In this document: positions 27,269 through 35,375 of the stretch, in pieces
Position numbering within the stretch: position 1 is the stretch's first letter
Layout: every line of letters starts with the position of its first letter
Source of the DNA: Gracilinema caldarium DSM 7334
GTDB lineage: Bacteria; Spirochaetota; Spirochaetia; Treponematales; Breznakiellaceae
Assembly (NCBI RefSeq): GCF_000219725.1
Contig: NC_015732.1
Location: 1,860,001 to 1,924,000 of the forward strand
Reading direction: 5' to 3'
Length of the DNA stretch: 64,000 bases
Notes under the pieces: model-generated
What the model was told of the DNA's origin: nothing
Seen by the model: only the letters and a program-made list of their open reading frames with translations
The model's database searches: none
Program-made: the position numbers and the translations under genes

Positions 27269-28090
27269 CTAGCCAGAGGATGCCTCCTTGGTCCGATACG
27301 AAATGGTACCGGTCCGGAAATCAATTTCATCCGTTTGAATGCCCCTGGATGCAAGGACATCCAGAACCAGCATCATATACCGAAGCACGTCTTCATTCAA
27401 CTCTGAACCAAGCCTCACCCTTCCCATATAGTTTGATGGATAGACAATCAGTTCATAACCGCCATAGGCTTTTTGCTGCAAACGAACTTCAGAAATAGTC
27501 TGCAGTAGGGCAGGATTGGTTTTTTCTACCATTTCCAACGAAGCAAAAAAGTTTTTAAGATGTACCGGCAATTTCATGCCCGGCACAACCTGGTCGAACA
27601 CCAGGCCTGATATAAGGGGTAATGCCCCATGATGAGCCCCACCAATCTTAAAGACTACACCCTCTCTATCAATATAAATGGGAACCAGCTTGTCTGAGAC
27701 CTTTGCGAGAGAAATTGCAACTGCTGTCCGCTCTTTAAGAACTATATCTACCGAATTGGGAAAATGCTTGGTAATGGCAACTGATTCCACCAAAGGAATT
27801 GAAGACAGGGACTGAGAAACCTTATCTGAATTCAACGTGATATAACTCATCGATTCATCAATACCGGCAATACGTAATAAGGCATCCCGTGAATATCCCT
27901 GAATTGTGGTAATACGAACCTCATTCAGGGGTAAACATGGTACTATACAGAATTGATAGATCAATTCCATACCCAGAAGCAATGCAAAAATCAAGGTAAC
28001 CCGTTTTAAAACTACCTCTTTTTGGGATTGGGAACGAGTTTCAGATTCTAGGGTCACATAGTCATCCAGAAACAAAAAACCATCAGACAT
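27269..28090 (-). CDS. ftsQ: Cell division protein FtsQ/DivIB
   Basis: FtsQ is a bitopic membrane protein of the divisome. The 273-residue product has a cytoplasmic N-terminus, a membrane span (about residues 31-52, RVTLIFALLLGMELIYQF), and a POTRA domain with LNEVRITTIQGYSRDAL followed by the FtsQ domain. The ATG at 28090 has GGAGG six bases upstream; an ATG at 28096 is too close to that site. It overlaps the ftsW stop by 8 bases. Confidence 0.92.
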   Translation of the reverse strand: MSDGFLFLDDYVTLESETRSQSQKEVVLKRVTLIFALLLGMELIYQFCIVPCLPLNEVRITTIQGYSRDALLRIAGIDESMSYITLNSDKVSQSLSSIPLVESVAITKHFPNSVDIVLKERTAVAISLAKVSDKLVPIYIDREGVVFKIGGAHHGALPLISGLVFDQVVPGMKLPVHLKNFFASLEMVEKTNPALLQTISEVRLQQKAYGGYELIVYPSNYMGRVRLGSELNEDVLRYMMLVLDVLASRGIQTDEIDFRTGTISYRTKEASSG

Positions 28091-29228
28091 GGACATCCTC
28101 CATTTGCTCAATTCTGCGAGAACCATTTACTAAAAAACCCGTTGCGGCCAGCATCATAGCCAAAGAAGAACCACCAGCAGAAAAGAATGGTAATGGAACT
28201 CCTGTAGCGGGGACTACACCTGCTACAACTGCCACATTTAGTATCATTTGAGACACCAGCATGGTGGTAATCCCAAATAAGAGCAATCGTACAAAAATAG
28301 TATTACCCTGTGATGCAATCCGGAAACTGCGAATCATAAAAAAGATAATAATTATGAAGAATAGGGAAACTCCAACAAAACCAACCTCTTCGGCAAAGGA
28401 AGAAAAAATAAAATCCGATTGAATTTCCGGGACACTCGCTATTTTACGCTGACCTTGCCCAATTCCCTTACCCCAAAACCCTCCAGACATAATAGTAAGC
28501 ACAGAGGCACGAACTTGATATCCTGCCCCTAAGGGATCCCATTCGGGCTGCATAAAATTGATGAGCCGGCTTAAACGATGTTCTTTCGATAAAATCATAA
28601 GAGCCAAGAACGGCGCCGACATGACTGCAAGGCCAATAAAATAACGGAAACGGACCCCTGCCAGGAAAAAAAGCACCATAGCATTGATAAATAAAAACGA
28701 AGCGGTTGAAAAATTATTCTGTAAGTAGATAACTACAAAGAACAATAACACCATGATGGTAAGTGGAATGGTTGTCCCCTTAAGTTCATACAGCCTATCC
28801 CTTTTTTTATCAAACATATGGGCTAAATATAGTGGCATAATTATTTTTGCAAGTTCCGAAGGCTGAAAAGAGAAATAACCTAGATTAATCCAGCGATTCG
28901 CCCCATTTTTTGTAATTCCTATACCTGGAATAAGGGGTAATATACAGAGAAACAGGGTGCCTAGTACTAATGGCATAATATATCTTCGAATAACTTCTAA
29001 ATTTATTCTGGATGTAATCATAAACAACACAAAACCAGGAATCACAAACAAAAGCTGGCGACGAATAAAGTAGCTGCTATCATTAAACAACCTCTGTGCA
29101 TAGGCATAGCTTGCAGAATAGAGTGTTACAAGCCCTATGCCAAGAATGAGGAAGATAATACTCACCAACCATGGATCGGACTGTTTTTTAGTTCCAGCCC
29201 ATTCCATTCCCAGATTATTATTGTTCAT
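28083..29228 (-). CDS. ftsW: Lipid II polymerase FtsW (SEDS family)
   Basis: FtsW polymerises septal peptidoglycan. The 381-residue protein has about ten membrane spans and the SEDS signatures GANRWINLGYFSFQPSELAK, NFSTASFLF and the C-terminal GVVPATGVPLPFFSAGGSS. The ATG at 29228 overlaps the mraY stop by 4 bases. Its usual partner PBP3/FtsI is not encoded anywhere in this cluster. Confidence 0.95.
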   Translation of the reverse strand: MNNNNLGMEWAGTKKQSDPWLVSIIFLILGIGLVTLYSASYAYAQRLFNDSSYFIRRQLLFVIPGFVLFMITSRINLEVIRRYIMPLVLGTLFLCILPLIPGIGITKNGANRWINLGYFSFQPSELAKIIMPLYLAHMFDKKRDRLYELKGTTIPLTIMVLLFFVVIYLQNNFSTASFLFINAMVLFFLAGVRFRYFIGLAVMSAPFLALMILSKEHRLSRLINFMQPEWDPLGAGYQVRASVLTIMSGGFWGKGIGQGQRKIASVPEIQSDFIFSSFAEEVGFVGVSLFFIIIIFFMIRSFRIASQGNTIFVRLLLFGITTMLVSQMILNVAVVAGVVPATGVPLPFFSAGGSSLAMMLAATGFLVNGSRRIEQMEDVHV

Positions 29229-30304
29229 TGTATTTTTAATGTTGAAATGGCGATGAGAGCAAAGAGCCCTCCCAAGATCCAAAACCGGATGACAACTTTT
29301 GTTTCTGCCCATCCAGACAATTCAAAATGATGATGCAAGGGTGCCATCTTAAAAATACGCTTTTTACGAAGTTTATACGAAACAACCTGTAAAACTACAG
29401 AAACAGCCTCAAGAAGAAACACTCCACCTACGATGAGAAGAAGAATTTCCTTTTTTATAATAAGCGATAGGACAGCCATAACGCCACCTAAGGAGAGACT
29501 TCCCACATCACCCATAAAAACTTCGGCAGGATGTGCATTAAACCAAAGGAACCCCACACTGGCTCCCACAAGGGCAAGGCAGAAAATGGTTAATTCACCA
29601 GCCCCCTGGATATAGGGAATTCCCAAATAAGCCGCATAGTCTGCACGGCCGCTTAAATAGGTTAATACTGAGAGGGCAATAAATACGAGTATTACAAGAC
29701 CAATAGCCAGACCATCAAGACCATCAGTCAGGTTTACCGCATTTGATTCCCAAACCAGAAGCAGTACGGCAAAGGGAATCCACACCCACCCCAGATTAAC
29801 TATAGGGTTTTTAAAAAAGGGAAGATACAACTGGGTAATATGTTCATCCTCTGTATAATAGAGGGTTAATACAATAGCAAAGGCTACTCCAAACTGCCCC
29901 ACTAATTTAGCCCAAGCAGGTAATCCCTTGGAGTTTTTCTGGGTCACCTTAAGATAATCATCGATAAAGCCTACGGCACCAAAACCAACAAAGCCAGTAA
30001 GGGTAAGCCATACATAAAAATTGTGCAGATCCTGCCAAAGCAGCACTGCAACAATAACCGAAAGAATAATGAGTACCCCACCCATAGTTGGGGTCCCACC
30101 TTTCTTTAAGTGCGATTGGGGACCATCATCCCGAATAGCCTGCCCAACCTTTAAGGTTCTCAAGGCTTCAATAATGCGAGGCCCAAAGAGGAACGATATA
30201 AACAAAGCTGTTAACGCACCATAGGCTGCCCTGAAAGTAAGATACCGGAAAACATTCAGAGGGGTAAAGTATTTTACTAAGGGATATAAAAATTCTAAAA
30301 ACAC
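29225..30304 (-). CDS. mraY: Phospho-N-acetylmuramoyl-pentapeptide transferase MraY
   Basis: MraY makes lipid I by moving phospho-MurNAc-pentapeptide to undecaprenyl phosphate. The 359-residue membrane protein shows the family motifs: KKGGTPTMGG, FIDDYLKV, NAVNLTDGLDGLA and the catalytic Asp segment MGDVGSLSLGG, ending with HHHFE. It starts with GTG one base after the murF stop, behind AAGGAG. Normal length and topology. Confidence 0.97.
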   Translation of the reverse strand: MFLEFLYPLVKYFTPLNVFRYLTFRAAYGALTALFISFLFGPRIIEALRTLKVGQAIRDDGPQSHLKKGGTPTMGGVLIILSVIVAVLLWQDLHNFYVWLTLTGFVGFGAVGFIDDYLKVTQKNSKGLPAWAKLVGQFGVAFAIVLTLYYTEDEHITQLYLPFFKNPIVNLGWVWIPFAVLLLVWESNAVNLTDGLDGLAIGLVILVFIALSVLTYLSGRADYAAYLGIPYIQGAGELTIFCLALVGASVGFLWFNAHPAEVFMGDVGSLSLGGVMAVLSLIIKKEILLLIVGGVFLLEAVSVVLQVVSYKLRKKRIFKMAPLHHHFELSGWAETKVVIRFWILGGLFALIAISTLKIQ

Positions 30305-30305
30305 C

Positions 30306-31712
30306 CTAAACTCCTTGATTACTCACAATATCGGTCAATCGTTCCAGGGCAACTCCCCGGGACCCCTTTAATAGAACCAGGTCCCCCTGGACCAATGATC
30401 CTGCAAGCTCACCTTTTAACATTTCCATATCGGTTGTATGCCAAACCTGTTTTGTTCCAGACCTGGCGATGATATCCTTCATACATGCGGTTTCTGCTCC
30501 AAAGAGATACACAGCATCTGCCTTTGACTGGGCTAATATCCTTGCAACACGCTCATGTTCTTGTTCCGCAGCGGTTCCCAATTCCAGCATCGATCCAATT
30601 ACATAAATTCTACGACCGGACCATTCTATAGCATCACAAAATTCAATAGCCGCGATGGCAGACTCCGGATTGGCATTATAACAATCCCGGATAAGCGTAA
30701 TTGGCCCTTTGAGTATCTCCCCCCGACCAAAGAGAGGTTTCACTGAAGACAATCCTCTTAGGATAGCAGTTTCACTGACTCCAGCTTCCTGTGCAAGAGC
30801 TGCTGCAGCAAGGGAATTGAGAATATTGTGTTGTCCAGGAAGAGCAATGGCAACAGGCTTTCTATTCCAAATAAACTCGATCCCGTCGAGTCCTTTAGTT
30901 CGCCCCCCGCCAAAAGAACCGGTTGAACGGGGTCCATAACATTTTACCTGTCCATTGACTGCACGCTGTAAATAATTAGCATAGGCATCATATTCGGGGA
31001 TGAGGCCAATCTGTTTTCCATTAAATTGAGAAAAGATTGCTTTTTTCTCTTCAGCGATCGCATCCTTTGAACCGAGAATACCGATATGGGCAGTTCCGAT
31101 ATTGGTGATTAACGCAATATCAGGATTCAGCACTGCTGCCAATTCGCTGATCTCCCCACGGCGGTTCATCCCCATTTCAAAAACACCAATCTCATGTTCC
31201 GGCCTTACCGAAAACACCGATAAAGGCAAGCCTGTTTCAGAATTAAGATTGCCTTCATTCATAACAACCTGTTTTTCCTGTCCTAAGATTGCAGCGGTTA
31301 ATTCTTTTACCGTCGTTTTTCCAGAAGAACCTGTAATACCAATTTTTAACAAAGCAGGGAATTGATCCAGATAAGCCTTTGCAGCTTTTTGTAAAGCTCG
31401 TAAAGTATCGGGTACAACAACAACCGCCCCATCCTGCTGTTGTGCAGATGCTCTCGCTATATCTTTATATGTTCCAAGCCTATCTTCCTGCATCAGCACA
31501 ATCGAAGCTCCAGCATTAAAAGCGCTTGAAATATAATGATGCCCATCCTGAACTGATCCGGGTAAAGCTACAAAAAGACTAGCCTTGGTTACTTTACGCG
31601 AGTCGATCGCAACAGAGACAAAACCGGCCTTTGCGGAAGCACCTGTATATAACAATGTGCCCTGTACAGCCTTAAGCAAGGCATCCAGGGTCATCAACAC
31701 AGAATCACCCAT
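30306..31712 (-). CDS. murF: UDP-N-acetylmuramoyl-tripeptide-D-alanyl-D-alanine ligase MurF
   Basis: MurF adds D-Ala-D-Ala to the muramyl tripeptide. The ATP-binding loop GITGSSGKTTVKE (near residue 130) is clear, with NEGNLNSETGLPLS and NPDIALITNIGTAHIG downstream, and a C-terminal Mur ligase domain (IYVIGSMLELG). I chose the ATG at 31712 (468 residues) because AAGGA lies about nine bases upstream; it overlaps ftsL by 8 bases. Confidence 0.95.
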   Translation of the reverse strand: MGDSVLMTLDALLKAVQGTLLYTGASAKAGFVSVAIDSRKVTKASLFVALPGSVQDGHHYISSAFNAGASIVLMQEDRLGTYKDIARASAQQQDGAVVVVPDTLRALQKAAKAYLDQFPALLKIGITGSSGKTTVKELTAAILGQEKQVVMNEGNLNSETGLPLSVFSVRPEHEIGVFEMGMNRRGEISELAAVLNPDIALITNIGTAHIGILGSKDAIAEEKKAIFSQFNGKQIGLIPEYDAYANYLQRAVNGQVKCYGPRSTGSFGGGRTKGLDGIEFIWNRKPVAIALPGQHNILNSLAAAALAQEAGVSETAILRGLSSVKPLFGRGEILKGPITLIRDCYNANPESAIAAIEFCDAIEWSGRRIYVIGSMLELGTAAEQEHERVARILAQSKADAVYLFGAETACMKDIIARSGTKQVWHTTDMEMLKGELAGSLVQGDLVLLKGSRGVALERLTDIVSNQGV

Positions 31713-31995
31713 CCTGGTTAGTCCTTTTTCCAATATGAATCTGCATTATTTCAGAAGGATTCTTTTTTTGTAATTGCAGTTCATCCCGTGCAATTTTAGA
31801 AATACGTTCTGTACTTGAAAGAACGGCAATTCCCGCGATGAGCCGTTTATTTTGTTCAAATTGATTTTGTTGAGCCTTTTCCAAGCGACGAACTTCTTCA
31901 GAAAGTTGATAATAACGCACAGACTGCCAGGCATTCAGGGCAAAAAAGAGCGGAATGGTGATAACCCAGATATACAACAACAGTCGTTTCAACAT
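31705..31995 (-). CDS. ftsL: Cell division protein FtsL-like
   Basis: The protein has 96 residues: one membrane span near the N-terminus (YIWVITIPLFFALNAW) and a following coiled coil with the leucine-repeat pattern (LSEEVRRLEKAQQNQFEQ). That is the architecture of FtsL, a divisome protein that works with FtsQ and FtsB. It sits in the standard place between rsmH and murF. Sequence conservation in this family is low, so the name rests on topology and position. The A of its ATG is shared with the rsmH stop (TAATG). Confidence 0.85.
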   Translation of the reverse strand: MLKRLLLYIWVITIPLFFALNAWQSVRYYQLSEEVRRLEKAQQNQFEQNKRLIAGIAVLSSTERISKIARDELQLQKKNPSEIMQIHIGKRTNQDG

Positions 31996-32957
31996 TACAG
32001 GTTTTCCTCCAGTACCTTTTCCACCACCCGCAATTTAGCACTTCGGCTGGGGGGATTAGCTTTAATTTCCTCTAAGCTCGGAGCAACCGGCTTCTTGGTA
32101 ATGAGAGTAACAGTTCTCTGTCCCTTACATGTACATATCGGCGCTTCTGGCGGACAGGTGCAGTCCTTGTTTTTCTCTCTAAAGAAATTTTTTACAATTC
32201 GGTCTTCCAATGAATGAAAGGTTATAACACCAAGACGTCCACCATTTTCCAGAACATGCAGGGCTGCGTCAAGCAAGGACTCTAAGCGGCTTAATTCGCC
32301 ATTTACTGCAATTCTCAGTGCTTGGAATGTTCTCGTAGCGGGGTGTATTGCCCCATATCGATAGGAAACGGGCACAGCGCCTTCTATAATTGAAGCAAGC
32401 ATATCAGCCGTCTCAATTCGGCTTTTTGCCCGTGCCTCTACAATGGCATGGGCAATCCTGCGCGAATAGCGTTCCTCCCCATTCTGATATATAAGGTCAG
32501 CGAGTTCCCGTTCAGATAACTGCATTACGAGGTCTGCTGCACTGGGTCCAAAGGATGGATCAAGGCGCATATCCAAAGCTTCACTTTTTCGGAAGCTGAA
32601 ACCACGCCCACTTTTTTCATAGTGAAAAAGACTGATACCCAGATCAATTAGAATACTATCGGGACGTTTAATTTCAGAGGGATATTCAGCAAAGAAACTA
32701 TGGGACCATCCTGAATAAAAATGAATTCGTTCACCAAATTCAGCAAGTCTCTTCCGCGCAACTTCCTGAATACCAGGATCCGCATCCACACCGATGATAT
32801 AAAGGCTGGGGAAACGACTTAAAAAGGCGTAGCTGTGACCGCCTTCACCAAGAGTAGCATCAATCATAAGAGCATTTTCACTTCGGGGCGCTAGATAATG
32901 AAGTGTTTCTTCAAGAAGAACCGGAGTATGAACATAGTGTGCTGTTTCTGACATCAT
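31995..32957 (-). CDS. rsmH: 16S rRNA (cytosine-1402-N4) methyltransferase RsmH (MraW)
   Basis: RsmH methylates the decoding centre of 16S rRNA using S-adenosylmethionine. The N-terminal HTPVLLEETLHYL and the SAM-binding DATLGEGGH are present, together with IDLGIS, HPATRTFQALRI and FHSLEDRIVK. A typical CTC/CTCKG cysteine pair lies near the C-terminus. Length 320. The first of two adjacent ATGs has AAAGGAG seven bases upstream. Confidence 0.97.
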   Translation of the reverse strand: MMSETAHYVHTPVLLEETLHYLAPRSENALMIDATLGEGGHSYAFLSRFPSLYIIGVDADPGIQEVARKRLAEFGERIHFYSGWSHSFFAEYPSEIKRPDSILIDLGISLFHYEKSGRGFSFRKSEALDMRLDPSFGPSAADLVMQLSERELADLIYQNGEERYSRRIAHAIVEARAKSRIETADMLASIIEGAVPVSYRYGAIHPATRTFQALRIAVNGELSRLESLLDAALHVLENGGRLGVITFHSLEDRIVKNFFREKNKDCTCPPEAPICTCKGQRTVTLITKKPVAPSLEEIKANPPSRSAKLRVVEKVLEENL

Positions 32958-32969
32958 GCCCCTACTCCT

Positions 32970-33413
32970 TTATAAAAACACTGAGCTAAGTTCTTCCGCA
33001 GCAGAACGGAATTCAGCCTCATTTTCATCCCAGTACTGCTTATACTGATCCGCATCCCAAATTTCTATGTATTTATCAATTCCTAAAATGACACATTCAC
33101 GATTTAGTCCAGCAAATTCACGCAAACTTTGTGGAATAGCAATACGTCCAGCCTTATCAATCTCTATCTCCTGGGCAGGAGCAATAATTCTTCGCTGCAC
33201 CATACGCGAACGAGCTTGAAAGGGAGAAGTGGTTTCCATCAGTTTTCGAGAAAGGAGCTTCCATTGCTCAGGTGCAAAAAGCCACAGACACTTATCCACC
33301 CCCTGCGTCATTACCAGAATATTTCCTGACAGTTCTGACCGCAAACGAGATGGTAAGCTAAGGCGTCCCTTTTCATCCAAGGTGTTTTTAAACTCACCGG
33401 TTAACAATTCCAT
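32970..33413 (-). CDS. mraZ: Transcriptional regulator MraZ
   Basis: MraZ is a small AbrB-fold DNA-binding protein that regulates the dcw cluster it begins. It has two tandem SpoVT/AbrB-type motifs: FKNTLDEKGRLSLPSR at the N-terminus and EIDKAGRIAIPQSLREFAG near residue 85. At 147 residues it is the normal length. Just upstream are two perfect tandem MraZ boxes overlapping the predicted transcript start, which fits autoregulation. Confidence 0.97.
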   Translation of the reverse strand: MELLTGEFKNTLDEKGRLSLPSRLRSELSGNILVMTQGVDKCLWLFAPEQWKLLSRKLMETTSPFQARSRMVQRRIIAPAQEIEIDKAGRIAIPQSLREFAGLNRECVILGIDKYIEIWDADQYKQYWDENEAEFRSAAEELSSVFL

Positions 33414-33430
33414 TCCACTTTTTCCTATTT

Positions 33431-33450
33431 TTTCCCACTATTTCCCACTA
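33431..33450 (-). promoter_or_regulatory. MraZ operator: tandem 10-bp boxes
   Basis: Reading the minus strand, TAGTGGGAAA occurs twice in immediate tandem (33450-33441 and 33440-33431). A degenerate third copy, AAATAGGAAA, follows at 33430-33421 and overlaps the mraZ ribosome site. This is the known MraZ box pattern (TGGGA repeated every 10 bases). The boxes lie at the predicted transcript start, suited to repression. Confidence 0.85.
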
Positions 33451-33456
33451 AGATAC

Positions 33457-33485
33457 ATTATTGACACATAAATTTCCTCCGTCAA
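33457..33485 (-). promoter_or_regulatory. Sigma-70-type promoter of the mraZ/dcw operon
   Basis: On the minus strand TTGACG (33485-33480) is separated by exactly 17 bases from AATAAT (33462-33457); each hexamer matches the consensus at five of six positions. The predicted start at about 33450 falls at the edge of the first MraZ box. This promoter probably drives at least the mraZ-ftsZ section. Confidence 0.7.
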
Positions 33486-33565
33486 TACAAAGGAGAAAAG
33501 AAAAGATTATAAATAGTAATTTTTTATTTATTTTTACTACACCCCTGTTTAGTAGCCAGTGATTC

Positions 33566-33594
33566 TTGCAAATCCATAAAAAGACAGGTATGTT
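33566..33594 (+). promoter_or_regulatory. Possible promoter of the 33601-34570 cassette (leaderless start)
   Basis: TTGCAA (33566-33571), a 17-base spacer and TATGTT (33589-33594) form a plausible sigma-70 promoter. Its start would fall within a base or so of the ATG at 33601. No ribosome site is visible before that ATG, so the first gene may be read from a leaderless transcript. Support is limited because the -10 element matches at four of six positions. Confidence 0.35.
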
Positions 33595-33600
33595 TTTATT

Positions 33601-33846
33601 ATGTATAGTGAAGAGTACTTTATCGTGTATCCCGAGGGAGATATACAACAGGCTCCCGGAAGACTGTCTATTAATCAGTTAGTGGATATCAATGGATATC
33701 CTGTATCGTTACCTTTACAAACTAATAAACAGCTTGTGTATCGAATTACTCAAATAACCAGAAAAGAACAACGGAGAGGTTGTGAAATTTACCATTATCT
33801 CGAGCAATTAACCGCAGACGAGCTTTCAGAATATGTCAGATTTTAG
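33601..33846 (+). CDS. Unrecognised small protein (81 residues), divergent from mraZ
   Basis: The protein has no recognisable family. It is mixed alpha/beta, with NGYPVSLPLQTNKQLVYRI in the middle and a C-terminal YHYLEQLTADELSEYVRF. It overlaps the following gene by 14 bases, which suggests the two are translated together. There is no Shine-Dalgarno-like sequence before the ATG. The region is A+T-rich relative to the flanking operons. It might be a partner of the nuclease-like protein downstream. Confidence 0.65.
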   Translation: MYSEEYFIVYPEGDIQQAPGRLSINQLVDINGYPVSLPLQTNKQLVYRITQITRKEQRRGCEIYHYLEQLTADELSEYVRF

Positions 33847-34570
33847 CCGGGAAAGCACCCTTCACAATCAATTAAAGGAGCTGTACGCTGGCACCGAAGG
33901 ACAGGTAGAAGTACCAATAGAGACTTTTATATGTGATTGCAGAACTAAACATGGTGAACTGATTGAAGTTCAAACCAACAGTTTTGGACCGCTTCGGTAT
34001 AAACTACAAATCATTGCCAAAAACTACTGTATAAAAATTATTCATCCTATCGTTCGAAACCGAATTATCGAAACCTATTCGGCAGATAGGGTCCTTTTAC
34101 GAAAACGGCTAAGTCCTAAAAAAGGGAGCATATGGGATCTGTTTAAGGCCCTTATTTTTGCTCCCGAGTTGATTATACATAAAAATATTATCTTAGAGTT
34201 AGTTGCCCTTGATATCACTGATACTCGCATAGAAGATGGAAAAGGTTCCTGGAGACGAAAGGGGATTAGCCTGAAAGACAAGGCCCTCCTTTCTTTACAT
34301 GACACCCGTACACTTTTATATCCTGTGGATTATCAGAGTTTTCTTCCATCTTGTATTGGGGAAACCTTTACCATCCGGGATTTTTATAACGGTATCAAAG
34401 ATTGGCAAATATCCCATCCCCCTCTTTCTTCAAGTCTATTTTCTGAGCCAATACTAGAGCCACTCAGTTATTCTACAGCCCAAAAAGCGATTTATGTACT
34501 ACATCGGATTGGGCTCCTGAAACGAACAGGCAAGAAGGGTAATTTTTATCTCTATCGAAAAAACTATTAA
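33833..34570 (+). CDS. PD-(D/E)xK nuclease-like protein with C-terminal winged helix
   Basis: This 245-residue protein has a stretch near residues 30-70 that fits a PD-(D/E)xK nuclease fold: ICDCRTKHGELIEVQT, then FGPLRYKL and a hydrophobic IKIIHPI strand. Asp, then ExQ in place of ExK, would supply the metal site. The C-terminal 40 residues (STAQKAIYVLHRIGLLKR, then a beta hairpin) look like a winged helix. I recall similar D-to-EIQT-to-RxKL proteins of unknown role in other phyla, but no function is known. It overlaps the preceding small gene by 14 bases and ends at a strong terminator. Not part of a recognisable restriction or toxin system. Confidence 0.7.
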   Translation: MSDFSRESTLHNQLKELYAGTEGQVEVPIETFICDCRTKHGELIEVQTNSFGPLRYKLQIIAKNYCIKIIHPIVRNRIIETYSADRVLLRKRLSPKKGSIWDLFKALIFAPELIIHKNIILELVALDITDTRIEDGKGSWRRKGISLKDKALLSLHDTRTLLYPVDYQSFLPSCIGETFTIRDFYNGIKDWQISHPPLSSSLFSEPILEPLSYSTAQKAIYVLHRIGLLKRTGKKGNFYLYRKNY

Positions 34571-34572
34571 AA

Positions 34573-34605
34573 AGACCGCCCTCTATAAGGGCGGTCTATT
34601 ATTTA
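34573..34605. terminator. Bidirectional intrinsic terminator
   Basis: A perfect 10-bp stem (AGACCGCCCT at 34573-34582, AGGGCGGTCT at 34588-34597) with a CTATA loop lies three bases after the plus-strand gene stop. On plus it is followed by ATTATTT; on minus it is followed by TTTTAATAGTTTT. It should end both the plus-strand cassette and the minus-strand flaA transcripts. Confidence 0.85.
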
Positions 34606-34645
34606 AGTGAACAAAATGCTATAAATAGTAGGAAAAATCAGCTTC

Positions 34646-35365
34646 TTACCAGCTATCGACCATATCATCAGGATCCCGATTTTCTTCAGCAAAGAGATCC
34701 GTTACAGCTCGCAGATCATCTAGATACAGATAATAGCTACCATAAGATTCCATAGGATCGCATTCAACCTTAAAACCGGTTACTTTAATCCCCATCTGGG
34801 AATTATAATGGTAATCCCGCTGAATAATTCCATTTCTGCCATCTGGCGCCTGAGGTGGAATAGCTACAGTTAACTTTTTCCATCCCTGAAAATTGAGTTT
34901 TCCTAAATAAAGCTCATATTCTCTGCCAAAGAAATCCTGAATCATAATTTTCAGAGTATGATTATAATTTCGACCTACGACCCAAACAGAAATGGTTTTC
35001 GTAATACCTTCTATTGGAATTGGCCGCAATGGTAAAAGGATGAAGGTGTTATATCCCCTCCGAAGGAAATCGATCCGCGTACCAAGCACATATTTATCAG
35101 GAATATTAAGATCCTTCTCTTCAGGGATTGGCTGTTTGCCCGCAGGAGAGCCTTCAAAAAGGCGGGTTGTGGTAAAACCTTCATCTGAAGACATCTTAGA
35201 AATCCAGAATCCTGCCTGTTCGAATTTATCTACAGATACTTCTTTCAGCTTCTGCTGAGCTGATTCGACACCAACCTTCTCAGGGTTAGGGGCGCCAACC
35301 TCGGTCTGGGCAAATAAAATTGAAGCAATGGTTACAAGGATGACGGCTAATATACTTCGCTTCAT
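34646..35365 (-). CDS. flaA: Flagellar filament outer-layer (sheath) protein, FlaA family
   Basis: FlaA proteins coat the spirochaete periplasmic flagellar filament. This 239-residue product has a Sec signal peptide (residues about 1-19, ending SILFAQ), then the family's repeated strands: RIDFLRRGYNTFILLPLRPIPIEG and KTISVWVVGRNYNHTLKI, and LYLGKLNFQGWKKL. The C-terminus carries DDMVDSW. ATG at 35365 follows AGGAG. It lies 10 bases after a second flaA-type gene and resembles the TP0663/TP0664 pair of T. pallidum. Which numbered paralogue it is cannot be settled from sequence alone. Confidence 0.9.
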   Translation of the reverse strand: MKRSILAVILVTIASILFAQTEVGAPNPEKVGVESAQQKLKEVSVDKFEQAGFWISKMSSDEGFTTTRLFEGSPAGKQPIPEEKDLNIPDKYVLGTRIDFLRRGYNTFILLPLRPIPIEGITKTISVWVVGRNYNHTLKIMIQDFFGREYELYLGKLNFQGWKKLTVAIPPQAPDGRNGIIQRDYHYNSQMGIKVTGFKVECDPMESYGSYYLYLDDLRAVTDLFAEENRDPDDMVDSW

Positions 35366-35375
35366 GACGGTCTCC

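Noticed and set aside
33461-33489. Plus-strand TTGACA with an AATACA -10 for the divergent cassette
   Set aside because: The TTGACA arises from a TTGAC/GTCAA inverted repeat with the mraZ promoter, and the -10 match is only three of six; the 33566-33594 candidate is closer to the gene.
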